NCBI GenBank assembly: GCA_903960845.1
Contig: CAJCCF010000640.1
Span: forward strand, 1-36,209
Source: an uncultured Verrucomicrobiota bacterium
GTDB lineage: Bacteria; Verrucomicrobiota; Verrucomicrobiia; Verrucomicrobiales; Verrucomicrobiaceae
Direction of reading: 5' to 3'
DNA: 36,209 bases
Position 1 is the stretch's first letter. Every line of letters begins with the position of its first letter. Of the stretch, positions 22,655-31,886 are shown piece by piece. Position numbers and translations under genes: made by a program. Below the pieces are notes generated by a model that worked only from the letters and a program-made list of their open reading frames with translations, ran no database searches and was not told the DNA's origin.

Positions 22655-25054
22655 ATGCCAGCCCCCAACCATCGCCGTCAGCACCGTCGTCCCGCAGCAC
22701 CCGCACCGCTTGTTTCTCTGGCGGTCATCGTGCATGAGGCCGAGCAATGGCGTCGCGCCCAGAATGGCAAGCCCGGACGCGGGGCCTTGCGTGACTATTG
22801 GCGCGCCCAGGATGCCAGGCATGGTGCGCGTCCTGATTACCAGCTATGGCGTCACACCCAGTGTGCTGACTCGCCGCCGGAGCGCAGGCAGGATGTGGCA
22901 CAACTCGCAGTGCAGGCATTGCGTGCCAAGGAGGCAGGGCATGGTTTCGCGTCTCTGATTCTGGTGCTTGGCTGGCTGCTGGAGTCCGGTCAGGGTGATT
23001 CAGTGAACCGGTTGAAACCAGTGCTTCAGGCTGAGATGAAGCGCTTGACGCAGCCGGCGCGACCCTTGCATGAACTCGTGCTTTGGCTTTGCGGTGTGGT
23101 GATGGGTGACGAGCCTGACGGATTGCTGCAAAGGTTGAGTGCGATCTTTGTCAAAGTGGATCCTGGCTGGAAACTTGGACGCGCGGTGAACCTGCAATTT
23201 GCTGCCGAGGACGACATGCTGCCTGTGTCTGCGGCCAAATTCACGCGCTGGTTTCTGTCCGCACTGAGGCGCCTGGTTTCTCAGACTGCAGACTCCGGTC
23301 AGGTGGACACTCTGGGTAACACTGCCGCGTGGAAGATGACGGTCTGGCGGCTTCAACACGAGGCGGGTGCGCCCCATGCCGTTCAAGTGGAGTTGCTTCT
23401 CGAAACGGCAGCCACGCTGCGCTGTGCCGGGCAAATGCACGAGGCGGTGCGTCTGATTTGTTTAGCGCTGCATCTGCTGCCGGAGCGGGCGCCCGCAGTG
23501 CTGGTTCAGCGTTGCCGCGTTGCCGCGTGGACACTGGCTGAAGCGGGCCTGTCTGCTCCAGTCGGCCTGAGTGTCTCGCTGGATGATTTGCCTTTCCCCG
23601 GTGAGCCGCCGCAGAGTGAAAAGGGACTGGAAGCCGCGAGTCTGTTTCAGGATGACTCGGATCGTTATCAGCAATGCCTGGTCCGAGATGTGAACGAGGA
23701 TGCTGATTGGCAGCACCTGCGTGCTGCGGGCGTGGTCCTGCATCATCCGCTGGCCGCATTGGCCTGGATCGGAAAAAAGGCGCACTCGTATGCATTGAAA
23801 AAGCAGCATGAACTGCTGCAGGCCGCGACGAAGCTCGCGGTGCGTCATCACTGTTTGGGGACTCTGGGTCGCATCCTTGCCGAATGGCCTGAGTCAGCGG
23901 CGCAGGTGATCGCCTATGCGGAGGCCTTGCGTCAGGCACAGCGCCGCATGTCTGTGCTGCGAGACTCCGAGTGCTGGCAGTCGCTCACGATGTGTTTGTG
24001 CACCGCCTGGGGCAAGCTTGAGACGGATGCGATCAGCGATGAGGAAACGATCTTCCTTCTGCACGAAATGCTACTCGATCGCGAGGTGACCCTGTCCCGC
24101 TGCCTACCCGCCGAACTGCGTGTGCTGGCGCTGCGGCATCTCCATGGCCGCCGTTCGCCATCGCCACTCGTTCAGGCCCTGGAGGCCGATCCGCGGCTGA
24201 TGCAGCAACTCGAGCACCAGCGTGCGGTGGAGCTATGGTCACTGGCTTCAGAAATTCGCGAGCGCAAGGAGCTTGGCAACACGGTCTGGGTCAGCGTGGT
24301 GATGAAGGGCGAGCTGTCGTCAGGCAGATACAGCTGGATCGTTCAAAGCAGTGCAGGGCGGCAGTTGCGGCAGGGTCGTTTGCGTTTCGGCGTAGCAGGT
24401 GAAGCCCTGGATTTGACGCCATTGATAAAGGAGATCATGCTCGCCGTCACCCAGCTTGGCGCTGCGTCCGAGTGGTTTCTTCTGGCCGCGGACGCCTCCC
24501 TGACTGATCAGCCCTGGCAGAAACATTTGCGTGATGCCGGACTGCCAGCCCTGTTGGTCTTCATACCGAGCAGCGAATGGGTCTTCCGCGTCCTGCGTGA
24601 GACGGATAAACCCAAAGACGTGGTCTACGAAGTGCTGGTGCCCGAGACAGGCGAAGCGCCAGGGGAGGAACCTGCACCACCACCCGCAGCAGGACCGTTG
24701 TCCCAGGCCTGCCTTCTTCTGTCAGGACGGGAAAAAGCGGACACAAACACGCGCTGGAAAGTTTTGAGCGGAGCTGATGCGCCACCTGAAATGCGCCGTT
24801 CCATCAGCCTCGGCAGGCATCCGGTCATCGTTTGCGAAGGGCCGTTGATCAGCGGTTCAATGAAACAGGATCTGACACGATTCAGCCTGGCGCAGGCTTG
24901 CTCGCTGGTGGTGAGCCCCACGCGCATCCCTGACGGGTCAGAGCGCGAAATGTTTGAGAAGCAAATGTTGTTAGCCGATCCGAAGCTCACACTTTCAGCC
25001 CGTCTGAAAGACTTGAATCCCGACCTGTGGAAAATCAGCGGTTTGCCTTGGTGA
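22655..25054 (+). CDS. Large hypothetical protein, mostly helical
   Basis: 799 aa; I do not recognise a family. No signal peptide or membrane segment. After a basic Pro-rich start (MPAPNHRRQHRRPAAPAP), residues about 20-560 are rich in Leu/Ala helical repeats (for example VELLLETAATLRCAGQMHEAVRLICLAL), suggesting a TPR-like or HEAT-like solenoid. From about 545 there is a more beta-containing part (TVWVSVVMKGELSSGRYSWIV; ASEWFLLAADASL; LLVFIPSSEWVFRVLR), a Pro/Glu linker (EAPGEEPAPPPAAG) and a final domain with HPVIVCEGPLISG. The general layout, helical repeats followed by an alpha/beta C-terminal region, recalls TPR-CHAT proteins, but I cannot point to a His/Cys dyad. Its stop codon directly abuts the stop of the convergent 704-aa frame (TGA/TCA). 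Composition is like its neighbours. Confidence 0.75.
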   Translation: MPAPNHRRQHRRPAAPAPLVSLAVIVHEAEQWRRAQNGKPGRGALRDYWRAQDARHGARPDYQLWRHTQCADSPPERRQDVAQLAVQALRAKEAGHGFASLILVLGWLLESGQGDSVNRLKPVLQAEMKRLTQPARPLHELVLWLCGVVMGDEPDGLLQRLSAIFVKVDPGWKLGRAVNLQFAAEDDMLPVSAAKFTRWFLSALRRLVSQTADSGQVDTLGNTAAWKMTVWRLQHEAGAPHAVQVELLLETAATLRCAGQMHEAVRLICLALHLLPERAPAVLVQRCRVAAWTLAEAGLSAPVGLSVSLDDLPFPGEPPQSEKGLEAASLFQDDSDRYQQCLVRDVNEDADWQHLRAAGVVLHHPLAALAWIGKKAHSYALKKQHELLQAATKLAVRHHCLGTLGRILAEWPESAAQVIAYAEALRQAQRRMSVLRDSECWQSLTMCLCTAWGKLETDAISDEETIFLLHEMLLDREVTLSRCLPAELRVLALRHLHGRRSPSPLVQALEADPRLMQQLEHQRAVELWSLASEIRERKELGNTVWVSVVMKGELSSGRYSWIVQSSAGRQLRQGRLRFGVAGEALDLTPLIKEIMLAVTQLGAASEWFLLAADASLTDQPWQKHLRDAGLPALLVFIPSSEWVFRVLRETDKPKDVVYEVLVPETGEAPGEEPAPPPAAGPLSQACLLLSGREKADTNTRWKVLSGADAPPEMRRSISLGRHPVIVCEGPLISGSMKQDLTRFSLAQACSLVVSPTRIPDGSEREMFEKQMLLADPKLTLSARLKDLNPDLWKISGLPW

Positions 25055-27133
25055 TCAGCGCCATTCCAGCAGGCCCCGGGAATTACCCTGATAGGTCACG
25101 GGCCTGGCTTTCTCAGGTTGCTTGGGACCTTCGGGCAGCAGGTGGCCTTCGGCGTCGAACCAGTGGGTTTGACCGGCCTGGTGTCTGATCCAGCCGAGGC
25201 GGGTGCCGGTGGCTTCGTCATAGCGGAAGACATCGCGCCAGGGCTTGGGGGTGGTGAGGCGTGGATCGACCCAGGCCGGGGCGATGGAGCGGTTGAGTGT
25301 TTCCGGGAACAGGGCCTGACTGAGCACGGTCAGGTTCAAATCGCGCAGGTAGTGGCGCTCGGCCGTGCTGAGTTTGTCAGGTGCAGAGGCGGTGGTCACG
25401 CTGCCACTGGCCTGCTCGATCAGGATGCCGAGATCGATGAGGCGGGTGATCTCGGCACGAATGTCTGCTGCCGCCGTTTTTTTGGAGGAGTCGGCAGCGA
25501 GTGTGTTGAGTTCTTTTTGTGAGGAGATGTAGAGATCCGGGAGCGTGCTCAAGGTATCGAGAGACCTGACGATCGCGCTCCTCACGGTGAGGCCTCGATC
25601 ACCAGGCAGTTTGGTGTCGAGGGCTGTGGCCGTGGCGGCCTCCAGTTCAGTCTTCAGGCGCGCCGCATCGCTCTTGCTTCCGGAATCACTTTCGAGCCGG
25701 TTGATGATTTGTAATTGTTTGTTCAGCGGCATCCACACGGCCTGGATGGCCTTGCGTTCCGCATGGGAAAGCATCTTCTCCATGAGGCGACTGCGCAGTC
25801 CGTCTTCGTCGCCGGAGATATCAAGCATGGCGCGCAGCCACCGTGTGTCTTTGCCGGTTGCCGGCAGGCCGAGGTCGGGATTGCGCGCGTGGTAGTCGAT
25901 CTCGGAGAGGTGGCCGTCCTGATTGTAGAAACGTTGTTCGTTAGGCAGCATGTAAAAACTGATGATGGCGGGCGCGCTGATGCTGATGCCGTTGGTGGCA
26001 AAGACGGCGACGTCAACCCGGTGACTGCGGATGCCGGTGGCGGTGATCATGGGCGGGTGCCAGCCCACGCGCAGACGTGCGTAGGGAGTTGCGCCGGCAT
26101 AGTCCAAGCGCACCAGACGGGGGTCACCCTGAAGCAACTGAAACAGGATTTTCACGGGCCGCTTCATCAGGTCGGTTGTCTTGTCGAGCCGAATCACCAT
26201 TCCATATTCGTCGACATTGCCGCGGATGACCCGGGCGATGGACACAGGGGTGTCGGCGAGTTTGTGGGTGATGGGATGCGGCTTTTCAAAAAAGTGCATG
26301 CCCTCAACAAGTTCGGTCTCATCGACGGCGCTGATCTGGACCAGGGGCGGAATCTTTGCGGGGGTCATGTCATGAGCCAGACGCACCATTTTCTCCTCAT
26401 TGAGTTGAGCGGAGTCAAACACCACCGGATGGGCAACGCCGGAAAGATAATCCAGATCTTTGACCACCCTTTTGTTCGACTGGCGGAAGATGGCCTGAAC
26501 GGTGGGCATGAGCACACGCTGGCGAATCAGTATTTCCTGAGTCTTTGGCGGAAAGGCTGCCATGGTCGAAAGAACCGCCTGAAGAAACGGCTGATCGCTT
26601 CCCGATGAACCCTGAGAGATGATGGCGCAGCAGTTGTTGACGGGATACAGATCGCCATAACCGCCGATGCCGTTGGCACCGATGTCATGATCCTGATGCT
26701 CCGGATAGATGATCAGATTATTGGTGAGATACTGCGCCGTCTCAAAATTGATGCCGCCAGGGGTCATGTGGTAGAAGCGCGGGAGGCTGCCGCCCTGGGT
26801 CACTTGGGCGGCCATGGAGCAGTTGCCAACCGTGGGTGTAGGACGCAGTTGCGAGGCAAGTCCTGTGGGCGGTCCGCTCTTGGCGTCGTGCTTGAAGATT
26901 TCAAGCTGCGGATACAGGGCGGTTTTCAGTGGCGAGTGCTGGCCATCACGGTTCTCGTAGGTGATGGCGGAAAGGCCTGCCGCAGTGCCCGCATGATACC
27001 ACTCGTTGAGCAAAACGCCGACGGGATCCTGCCGGGTTGTCACCTGGGCATGGGCGATGAGGCCAAGGCTGAACATCAGGAGCCAGACCAGGCGGGAAGT
27101 CTGAGAGTGATGACGGAAGCTGGATAAAAGCAC
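25055..27133 (-). CDS. Large secreted hypothetical protein
   Basis: About 690 aa, family not recognised. An N-terminal signal sequence (RLVWLLMFSLGLIAHA before QVT) marks it as exported. Residues about 30-430 contain many short strands and aromatic residues, with a Cys pair (NNCCAII) and HQDHDIGANGIGGYGD. A long helical, Lys/Ala/Asp-rich region (about 430-580) includes LQIINRLESDSGSKSDAARL. The C-terminus has W-rich pieces (GTRLGWIRHQAGQTHWFDAEG). No ATG precedes the signal peptide; I use GTG at 27133, with GGAG 11 nt upstream, and a TTG at 27169 is the other option. It diverges from the beta-CASP nuclease and converges with the 799-aa gene. Confidence 0.7.
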   Translation of the reverse strand: MLLSSFRHHSQTSRLVWLLMFSLGLIAHAQVTTRQDPVGVLLNEWYHAGTAAGLSAITYENRDGQHSPLKTALYPQLEIFKHDAKSGPPTGLASQLRPTPTVGNCSMAAQVTQGGSLPRFYHMTPGGINFETAQYLTNNLIIYPEHQDHDIGANGIGGYGDLYPVNNCCAIISQGSSGSDQPFLQAVLSTMAAFPPKTQEILIRQRVLMPTVQAIFRQSNKRVVKDLDYLSGVAHPVVFDSAQLNEEKMVRLAHDMTPAKIPPLVQISAVDETELVEGMHFFEKPHPITHKLADTPVSIARVIRGNVDEYGMVIRLDKTTDLMKRPVKILFQLLQGDPRLVRLDYAGATPYARLRVGWHPPMITATGIRSHRVDVAVFATNGISISAPAIISFYMLPNEQRFYNQDGHLSEIDYHARNPDLGLPATGKDTRWLRAMLDISGDEDGLRSRLMEKMLSHAERKAIQAVWMPLNKQLQIINRLESDSGSKSDAARLKTELEAATATALDTKLPGDRGLTVRSAIVRSLDTLSTLPDLYISSQKELNTLAADSSKKTAAADIRAEITRLIDLGILIEQASGSVTTASAPDKLSTAERHYLRDLNLTVLSQALFPETLNRSIAPAWVDPRLTTPKPWRDVFRYDEATGTRLGWIRHQAGQTHWFDAEGHLLPEGPKQPEKARPVTYQGNSRGLLEWR

Positions 27134-27182
27134 GGCTTGGTACGCTCCATGCAGGCTTTGAGGTGTCAATGGTTCTGAGCGC

Positions 27183-27210
27183 TTGCTAGTGGTTAAACAC
27201 CGCCTAGTAT
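27183..27210 (+). promoter_or_regulatory. Candidate promoter of the beta-CASP nuclease gene
   Basis: TTGCTA (27183-27188), 16-bp spacer, TAGTAT (27205-27210), followed by CGGCCTCCC. Predicted start near 27217 leaves a leader of roughly 30 nt to the ATG at 27246. Confidence 0.5.
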
Positions 27211-27245
27211 CGGCCTCCCGTTTCCCCCCCCTCTGTAACTACACT

Positions 27246-28610
27246 ATGCGATTTTGTAATCTCACCCGCCGCCGCGAGATCGGTGCCAACAGCTACCTGA
27301 TCGAGTCCGGCGACAATCGCGTGGTGCTGGATTCCGGAATGCATCCGAAAGAGGTGGGCTTTGACGCGCTGCCTGACTTTGGCGCACTGCCGCATGATTC
27401 GGCGAACGCCATCATCATCACGCATGCGCATCATGACCACATCGGCTCACTGCCGGTGCTGATGCGCAAGCAGCCGAACGCACCCGTGATTATGACCGAA
27501 CCGACCGGGGAGATCACCAGCGGAATGCTGCATAACTCGGTCAACGTCATGACTTCGCAGCGTGAGGAATTGAGCATCAACGAGTATCCTTTTTTCACGC
27601 ATAAGGAGCTCGACGAGAACCGCGCCAGCTACAGCTATCGCGATTTAAAGAAGCCCTTTGAAATTCCTGGCACGGAGATGACGGCCACGTTTCACGACGC
27701 CGGCCACATCCTCGGTTCAGCCGGAGTGATGATCCGGGAAAACGGCAACACGCTGTTTTACTCGGGTGACGTGAATTTTGAAGCGCAGACGATCTGCATG
27801 GCCGCGGATTTCCCGACCACCGGCATTGATGTGCTGGTGATGGAGACCACGCGCGGCACCTATGAACGCCCCGCCGGATTTACGCGCCGCGCCGAAAAGG
27901 AGCGTCTGGCTGCGGTGATCCGCGATACCTTCGATGCCAATGGCTCGGTGCTCATTCCCGTTTTTGCACTCGGGAAGACGCAGGAGGTCATGCTCATGCT
28001 GCATGAGTTGCGCCAGGAAGGATTGATTCCTGAGATGCCGCTGCACATCGGCGGGCTGGGGACAAAGGTCACCGTGCTCTACGATCACTACACGGATAAC
28101 GCACGCCGCAACTATGCCGGGTTCCGCCTGCTTGAAGACATCAACATGCTCGTGCAGCCGAAAGGCCGCCGCCGCGGACCGCGCCAGTTTGAGTATCAGC
28201 CGCGCGCCATTTATGCGCTCTCCAGCGGCATGATGACCGAGGGCACCACATCGAACAAATTTGCCGGTCGCTTCATTGAGAATCCGCGCAATGCCGTGGC
28301 CTTTGTCGGCTACACCGACCCTCTGTCCCCGGGCTATAAACTGCGCACCGCCAAGCAGGGTGAGAAGATCAAACTCGCACCCGACCAGCAGGCGGTGGAA
28401 TTGCACGCAAGAGTCGAAAGTTTCGATCTCAGCGCTCATGCCACACGCGAGCAGATCGCCGACTACGTCGAGAAAGTGCGGCCAAAAAAACTGCTCATGG
28501 TGCATGGTGAGGAGCCATCCCAGCAATGGTTCCTGTCACGCTTTGCCCAGACGCTCAGCGGCACCGAGATCATTCGTCCTGAGCCGCTGGTGTCGGTGGA
28601 TCTTTGGTGA
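27246..28610 (+). CDS. MBL-fold beta-CASP nuclease (CPSF-type)
   Basis: 454-aa cytoplasmic metallo-beta-lactamase-fold protein of the beta-CASP group, which act as RNA endo- or exonucleases. Zinc motif THAHHDHIGSLP (HxHxDH at 60-65), DAGHILGSAG (H154), FYSGDVN (D175), then the beta-CASP insertion (about 205-360) with GSVLIPVFALGKTQEVMLML and SSGMMTEGTTSNKF, and the RMMBL-type C-terminus with FDLSAHATREQIADYVEKV and LLMVHGEE. It resembles bacterial homologues of eukaryotic CPSF-73/Ysh1 more than RNase J in length and order. Convergent with RNase R, 47 nt apart, so two RNA-processing enzymes sit together, although on opposite strands. Confidence 0.9.
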   Translation: MRFCNLTRRREIGANSYLIESGDNRVVLDSGMHPKEVGFDALPDFGALPHDSANAIIITHAHHDHIGSLPVLMRKQPNAPVIMTEPTGEITSGMLHNSVNVMTSQREELSINEYPFFTHKELDENRASYSYRDLKKPFEIPGTEMTATFHDAGHILGSAGVMIRENGNTLFYSGDVNFEAQTICMAADFPTTGIDVLVMETTRGTYERPAGFTRRAEKERLAAVIRDTFDANGSVLIPVFALGKTQEVMLMLHELRQEGLIPEMPLHIGGLGTKVTVLYDHYTDNARRNYAGFRLLEDINMLVQPKGRRRGPRQFEYQPRAIYALSSGMMTEGTTSNKFAGRFIENPRNAVAFVGYTDPLSPGYKLRTAKQGEKIKLAPDQQAVELHARVESFDLSAHATREQIADYVEKVRPKKLLMVHGEEPSQQWFLSRFAQTLSGTEIIRPEPLVSVDLW

Positions 28611-28636
28611 GACCCGGCCCGGGTGCAGCCCGGGTC
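28611..28636. terminator. GC-rich hairpin between convergent genes
   Basis: GACCCGG (28611-28617) and CCGGGTC (28630-28636) form a 7-bp arm with a 12-nt loop that itself contains CCCGGG; an alternative CCCGGG/CCCGGG fold is possible. It begins right after the nuclease stop codon. No U-tract follows either way, so terminator function is a guess, possibly bidirectional. Confidence 0.45.
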
Positions 28637-28657
28637 AAGTCTGTTGAAGATTCAATG

Positions 28658-30886
28658 CTAGGATCTGCGCCGTTTGCCGAAACTCTTCTTTGCCCGGGGT
28701 GTCCTGTCGGCAAAAGTTTTCTTCGGACGTTCCTGCCTCCCATCTCTGGGAGCATTTTCGGAGTTTGAGGAGCCTTCCTGAACGAGTTGGAAGTCCACCC
28801 GTTTCTGGAAGCGGTCCAGTTTGTAGATCTGCACCGTGAGGCGGTCTCCGAGCTTGATCACGCGGCGGCTGTGCCGCCCGACGAGCTGGCTGCGCACGGG
28901 ATCAAACATGAAGAAATCATCCGGAATTGCGGACAGCGGGACCAGCCCGCTCATTCCGAGATCTGACACATCGACAAAGAAACCGAAGTTTCGAACATCC
29001 GTCACCAGGGCGCTGTAGGGCTCAGGTTTTTTGGAGGTGAGCTGGGCCTCAAGATAGGCGTAGAGTTTCACCTCCTTGCTGTCGCGCTCGGCGTCGGACG
29101 AATTTTTTTCGGTGAGGCTGATGTGCTCGGCGATCTGCTTGGCCGCGCTGATCTGCAGCTCGACCTTGTCGAACAGCGCACGGTGCACGACCAGATCGGC
29201 ATAACGGCGGATGGGCGAGGTGAAGTGCGTGTACTTGGTTTTCGCCAGGCCGTAATGTCCGAGCGGTTCCACGGCGTAGCGCGCACGCATGAGCGACTTG
29301 AGGAAGCCGATCTTCAGGGCCTGGCCGATCGGCAGGGTGCCGAGTTTGGCGAGAAGTTTCTGCACCTCCGGACGGAGTTTTAAATTCCCGCAGGGCACGC
29401 GATGGCTGAGCACATCCTCGCGGTAATCGTTGAGTCGTTTTTCTTTCGGTGCCTCATGCACGCGATACACGGCGGGGCGGTTCAATTGCATGAGCCGGCC
29501 TGCGACCGCCTCGTTGGCGAGGAGCATGTATTCCTCAATGAGCTGATGGGAGATGTCGTTTTCGATGCGCTCCATGCGCAGCACCTTGCCGTGCTCGTCG
29601 AGCCTGATTTTGTTTTCCGGGAAATCCAAGTCAAGCGAGCCGTCCCTGAAGCGGGCTGCGCGGATGCGCTGAGCCATGTCGTTTGCATCATGCAGCATCT
29701 GCTCGATCTCGTCGGACGGGGCCTTTTGAATTGTTGCAAAAGCCTCCTTGTAGGTGAAGCGGCGCTTCGAGTGAATGACTGCGGCGTAGAACTTGGAGCT
29801 GACCACGTGGCCATCGCGGGTGAGGAGAAATTCCACACATTTGGTCAGGCGGTCCACGTTTGGTTTCAGTGAGCAGAGTTCATTGCTCAAGGCCTCTGGA
29901 AGCATCGGGATCACGCGGTCCACAAGGTAGGTGGAGTTGCCGCGCTTCTTTGCCTCCACGTCCAGCGGGCTGCCGGGTTTCACATAATGCGAAACATCGG
30001 CGATGTGGACCCACAGTTTCCACTGATCATTGCCGTGCTGCTGCAGGCAGATGGCATCGTCAAAATCCCGCGCGTCGTCGGGATCAATGGTGACAACGTT
30101 GTGTTTCCGGCAATCCACCCGCCCTTTGCATTCATCGGCGCTCGGCTGGTTGTCGGGCCGTGATTTGGCGATGCTGTGAGCCTCGGCCAGTACGTTTTTT
30201 GGGAAGTGCAGGGCCAGCGCGTAGTGGCGCAGGACGGAGAGCATGTCGACACCCTCGGCATCGGGGGCGCCCAGCACCTCGATGATTTCTCCCTCCGGCG
30301 GCGTGTGACGTGATTCCCACTGAAGGATTTCGACAACAACCTTGTCGCCCAGGTTGGGCCTGCAGCCGACATCGCTCGGCTCAGGCACATGGATGGCGGA
30401 GGGCAGGCGCGGGTCATCCGGCGTGACAAAGAGGAATTGGCGGCCCTTTTGCAGCGTGCCGACAAACTGTGTCCTGCCGCGCTCCAGAATGCGCACCACG
30501 GTGCCGGTGCTCTCCTCTGGTGCTGTTTTGCGCAGCAGGCCTTTGGCGCGCACATCACGCCGAACCAGGACTCGGTCGCCGTGCATGGCGGTGTCGGTGG
30601 CATTCTCCGGGATGCCGATTTCCCCGATGCCCGGTTCATCCGGCTGCACAAAGCCCCGGCCACCGCGGGTGATCTGGATCACGCCGGCGATCAGGTCCGC
30701 TTCACGCGACCGGATGTAGCGGTTGCCCTTCGTTCTGACGATTGAGCCACGGGTGACAAGATCGAGCAGGCACTTCTGCAGTTCCTGCTGTTGCTTGGGC
30801 TGTAGTCGGAGTTGGCTGATCAGTTCAGGGACATTGGAGGGCGTGTAGTCTGCCTGTCCGAGCAGTCGTAGGATTTTTGATTCCAT
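28658..30886 (-). CDS. rnr: Ribonuclease R
   Basis: Processive 3'-5' exoribonuclease that degrades structured RNA. 742 aa, typical. A winged-helix start (about 1-60), cold-shock OB folds (about 65-205, with GVIQITRGGRGFVQPDE), the RNB catalytic domain (about 255-590) with the Mg-binding DPDDARDFDDAI (266-279) and later HFTSPIRRYADLVVHRALFD, the S1 domain (about 630-715; VTDVRNFGFFVDVSDLG), and a basic tail (RPKKTFADRTPRAKKSFGKRRRS) as in RNase R rather than RNase II. Start at the ATG at 30886. Divergent from nothing close: 127 nt separate it from the coiled-coil gene on the same strand upstream. Confidence 0.96.
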   Translation of the reverse strand: MESKILRLLGQADYTPSNVPELISQLRLQPKQQQELQKCLLDLVTRGSIVRTKGNRYIRSREADLIAGVIQITRGGRGFVQPDEPGIGEIGIPENATDTAMHGDRVLVRRDVRAKGLLRKTAPEESTGTVVRILERGRTQFVGTLQKGRQFLFVTPDDPRLPSAIHVPEPSDVGCRPNLGDKVVVEILQWESRHTPPEGEIIEVLGAPDAEGVDMLSVLRHYALALHFPKNVLAEAHSIAKSRPDNQPSADECKGRVDCRKHNVVTIDPDDARDFDDAICLQQHGNDQWKLWVHIADVSHYVKPGSPLDVEAKKRGNSTYLVDRVIPMLPEALSNELCSLKPNVDRLTKCVEFLLTRDGHVVSSKFYAAVIHSKRRFTYKEAFATIQKAPSDEIEQMLHDANDMAQRIRAARFRDGSLDLDFPENKIRLDEHGKVLRMERIENDISHQLIEEYMLLANEAVAGRLMQLNRPAVYRVHEAPKEKRLNDYREDVLSHRVPCGNLKLRPEVQKLLAKLGTLPIGQALKIGFLKSLMRARYAVEPLGHYGLAKTKYTHFTSPIRRYADLVVHRALFDKVELQISAAKQIAEHISLTEKNSSDAERDSKEVKLYAYLEAQLTSKKPEPYSALVTDVRNFGFFVDVSDLGMSGLVPLSAIPDDFFMFDPVRSQLVGRHSRRVIKLGDRLTVQIYKLDRFQKRVDFQLVQEGSSNSENAPRDGRQERPKKTFADRTPRAKKSFGKRRRS

Positions 30887-31013
30887 AACTCAGCATGGCA
30901 CAGTCGGAGGCATTACGCACGGTTTGTCTGTGAGCGCGGCTTGTACCTGATCGCGGACCTTGTCAGACCGGCCGGCTTGCGCGCTGCATGTGTTGCTCCA
31001 CCGGGTGGCGGTT

Positions 31014-31868
31014 TTATTTTCGTCCCGATCCCGGGATGGGGCCCTTGGAGCCGATTCTCAGCCAGCCCTGGCCGGAGATGTAGGCACGGCCGACGGATTG
31101 TCTTTCCACACTCTGCCAAAGGGCGGGATCGCCCTCGATTTCCATGGCCCGGGGGTCGTTGCTGGCGGGGTTTGGAACAGCGACCGGCGCTGCTTTGGCT
31201 GTTTTGGCTGGGCCGCCTTCACCGAGGCGGGCGATTGCGTCACTGGTGCTGCTGGGAAAGCTGTAGGCTTCGCTCGATCGCGGGCCGGTGGATTGGTTGG
31301 GTTTTGTTTCCGGTTGCCGCATCGGCACCTTGTCCGGCACTGTCTCGATGGGTTCACCTGGTCTGGCGGGAGCATTGCTGAAACGGAAGCGATCCAGAAG
31401 TGCATTCGGAAGACTTTCCGTGGGTACTTTCGACACGCCATCGTTGTGCAGGATGACGGTGAGATCATGGTTCACAGCCTGGATTTTGGCGTTCCTGAGT
31501 GTGTTGCCAGTGCCGAGGCGGATCTCCGGCAGCACAAGTCCGACCGAGGCCTCACGAACCCGCTGGACGGTGACGGCAAAGTTCCGGTTCATCTCTTCAC
31601 GCTTTTTTTGCAGGGCGCTGATTTCAGTGCGGAGCGTTTCGTTATCATGATCAATGATGTGGGCGGCAGTGATGATCGCGACGGCTTCTTTGCGCTGAGC
31701 GAGGAGTTCGTTGGCCTGCTTGAGCGAGTCCTCGGCCTGCCCGAGTTGCTGCCGGGTCAGGATGAGGTCCTTTTGGGCTTCGTCCACATCCGTGGTGTAC
31801 ATGATGCCGGCCACGCCGCCGAGAACCGAGAGGATGAACAGCGCGTAGATGATGATTTTTCCGTCCAT
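31014..31868 (-). CDS. Membrane-anchored coiled-coil protein
   Basis: 284-aa protein anchored by one N-terminal helix (IIIYALFILSVLGGVAGIMY, residues 5-24), with a long periplasmic coiled coil (about 28-105; LGQAEDSLKQANELLAQRKE). Residues about 115-165 carry a small beta motif: LGTGNTLRNAKIQAVNHDLT and VILHNDGVSKVPTESLP. That pattern (a gene-product segment with HxxG and a following LP) recurs in Verrucomicrobia and Planctomycetes proteins of unknown role. The rest is Pro/Ser/Ala-rich and disordered. Nineteen nt after the lipoprotein gene on the same strand, so likely co-transcribed with it. Confidence 0.75.
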   Translation of the reverse strand: MDGKIIIYALFILSVLGGVAGIMYTTDVDEAQKDLILTRQQLGQAEDSLKQANELLAQRKEAVAIITAAHIIDHDNETLRTEISALQKKREEMNRNFAVTVQRVREASVGLVLPEIRLGTGNTLRNAKIQAVNHDLTVILHNDGVSKVPTESLPNALLDRFRFSNAPARPGEPIETVPDKVPMRQPETKPNQSTGPRSSEAYSFPSSTSDAIARLGEGGPAKTAKAAPVAVPNPASNDPRAMEIEGDPALWQSVERQSVGRAYISGQGWLRIGSKGPIPGSGRK

Positions 31869-31886
31869 GTTCCGGTTGCGCTGGTT

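Noticed and set aside
25715..26608. Plus-strand open frame of 297 codons
   Set aside because: Antisense to the secreted 690-aa protein; His/Gly/Asp-rich composition typical of a shadow frame.
27717..28526. Minus-strand open frame of 269 codons
   Set aside because: Lies wholly antisense to the beta-CASP nuclease, whose motifs are unmistakable.
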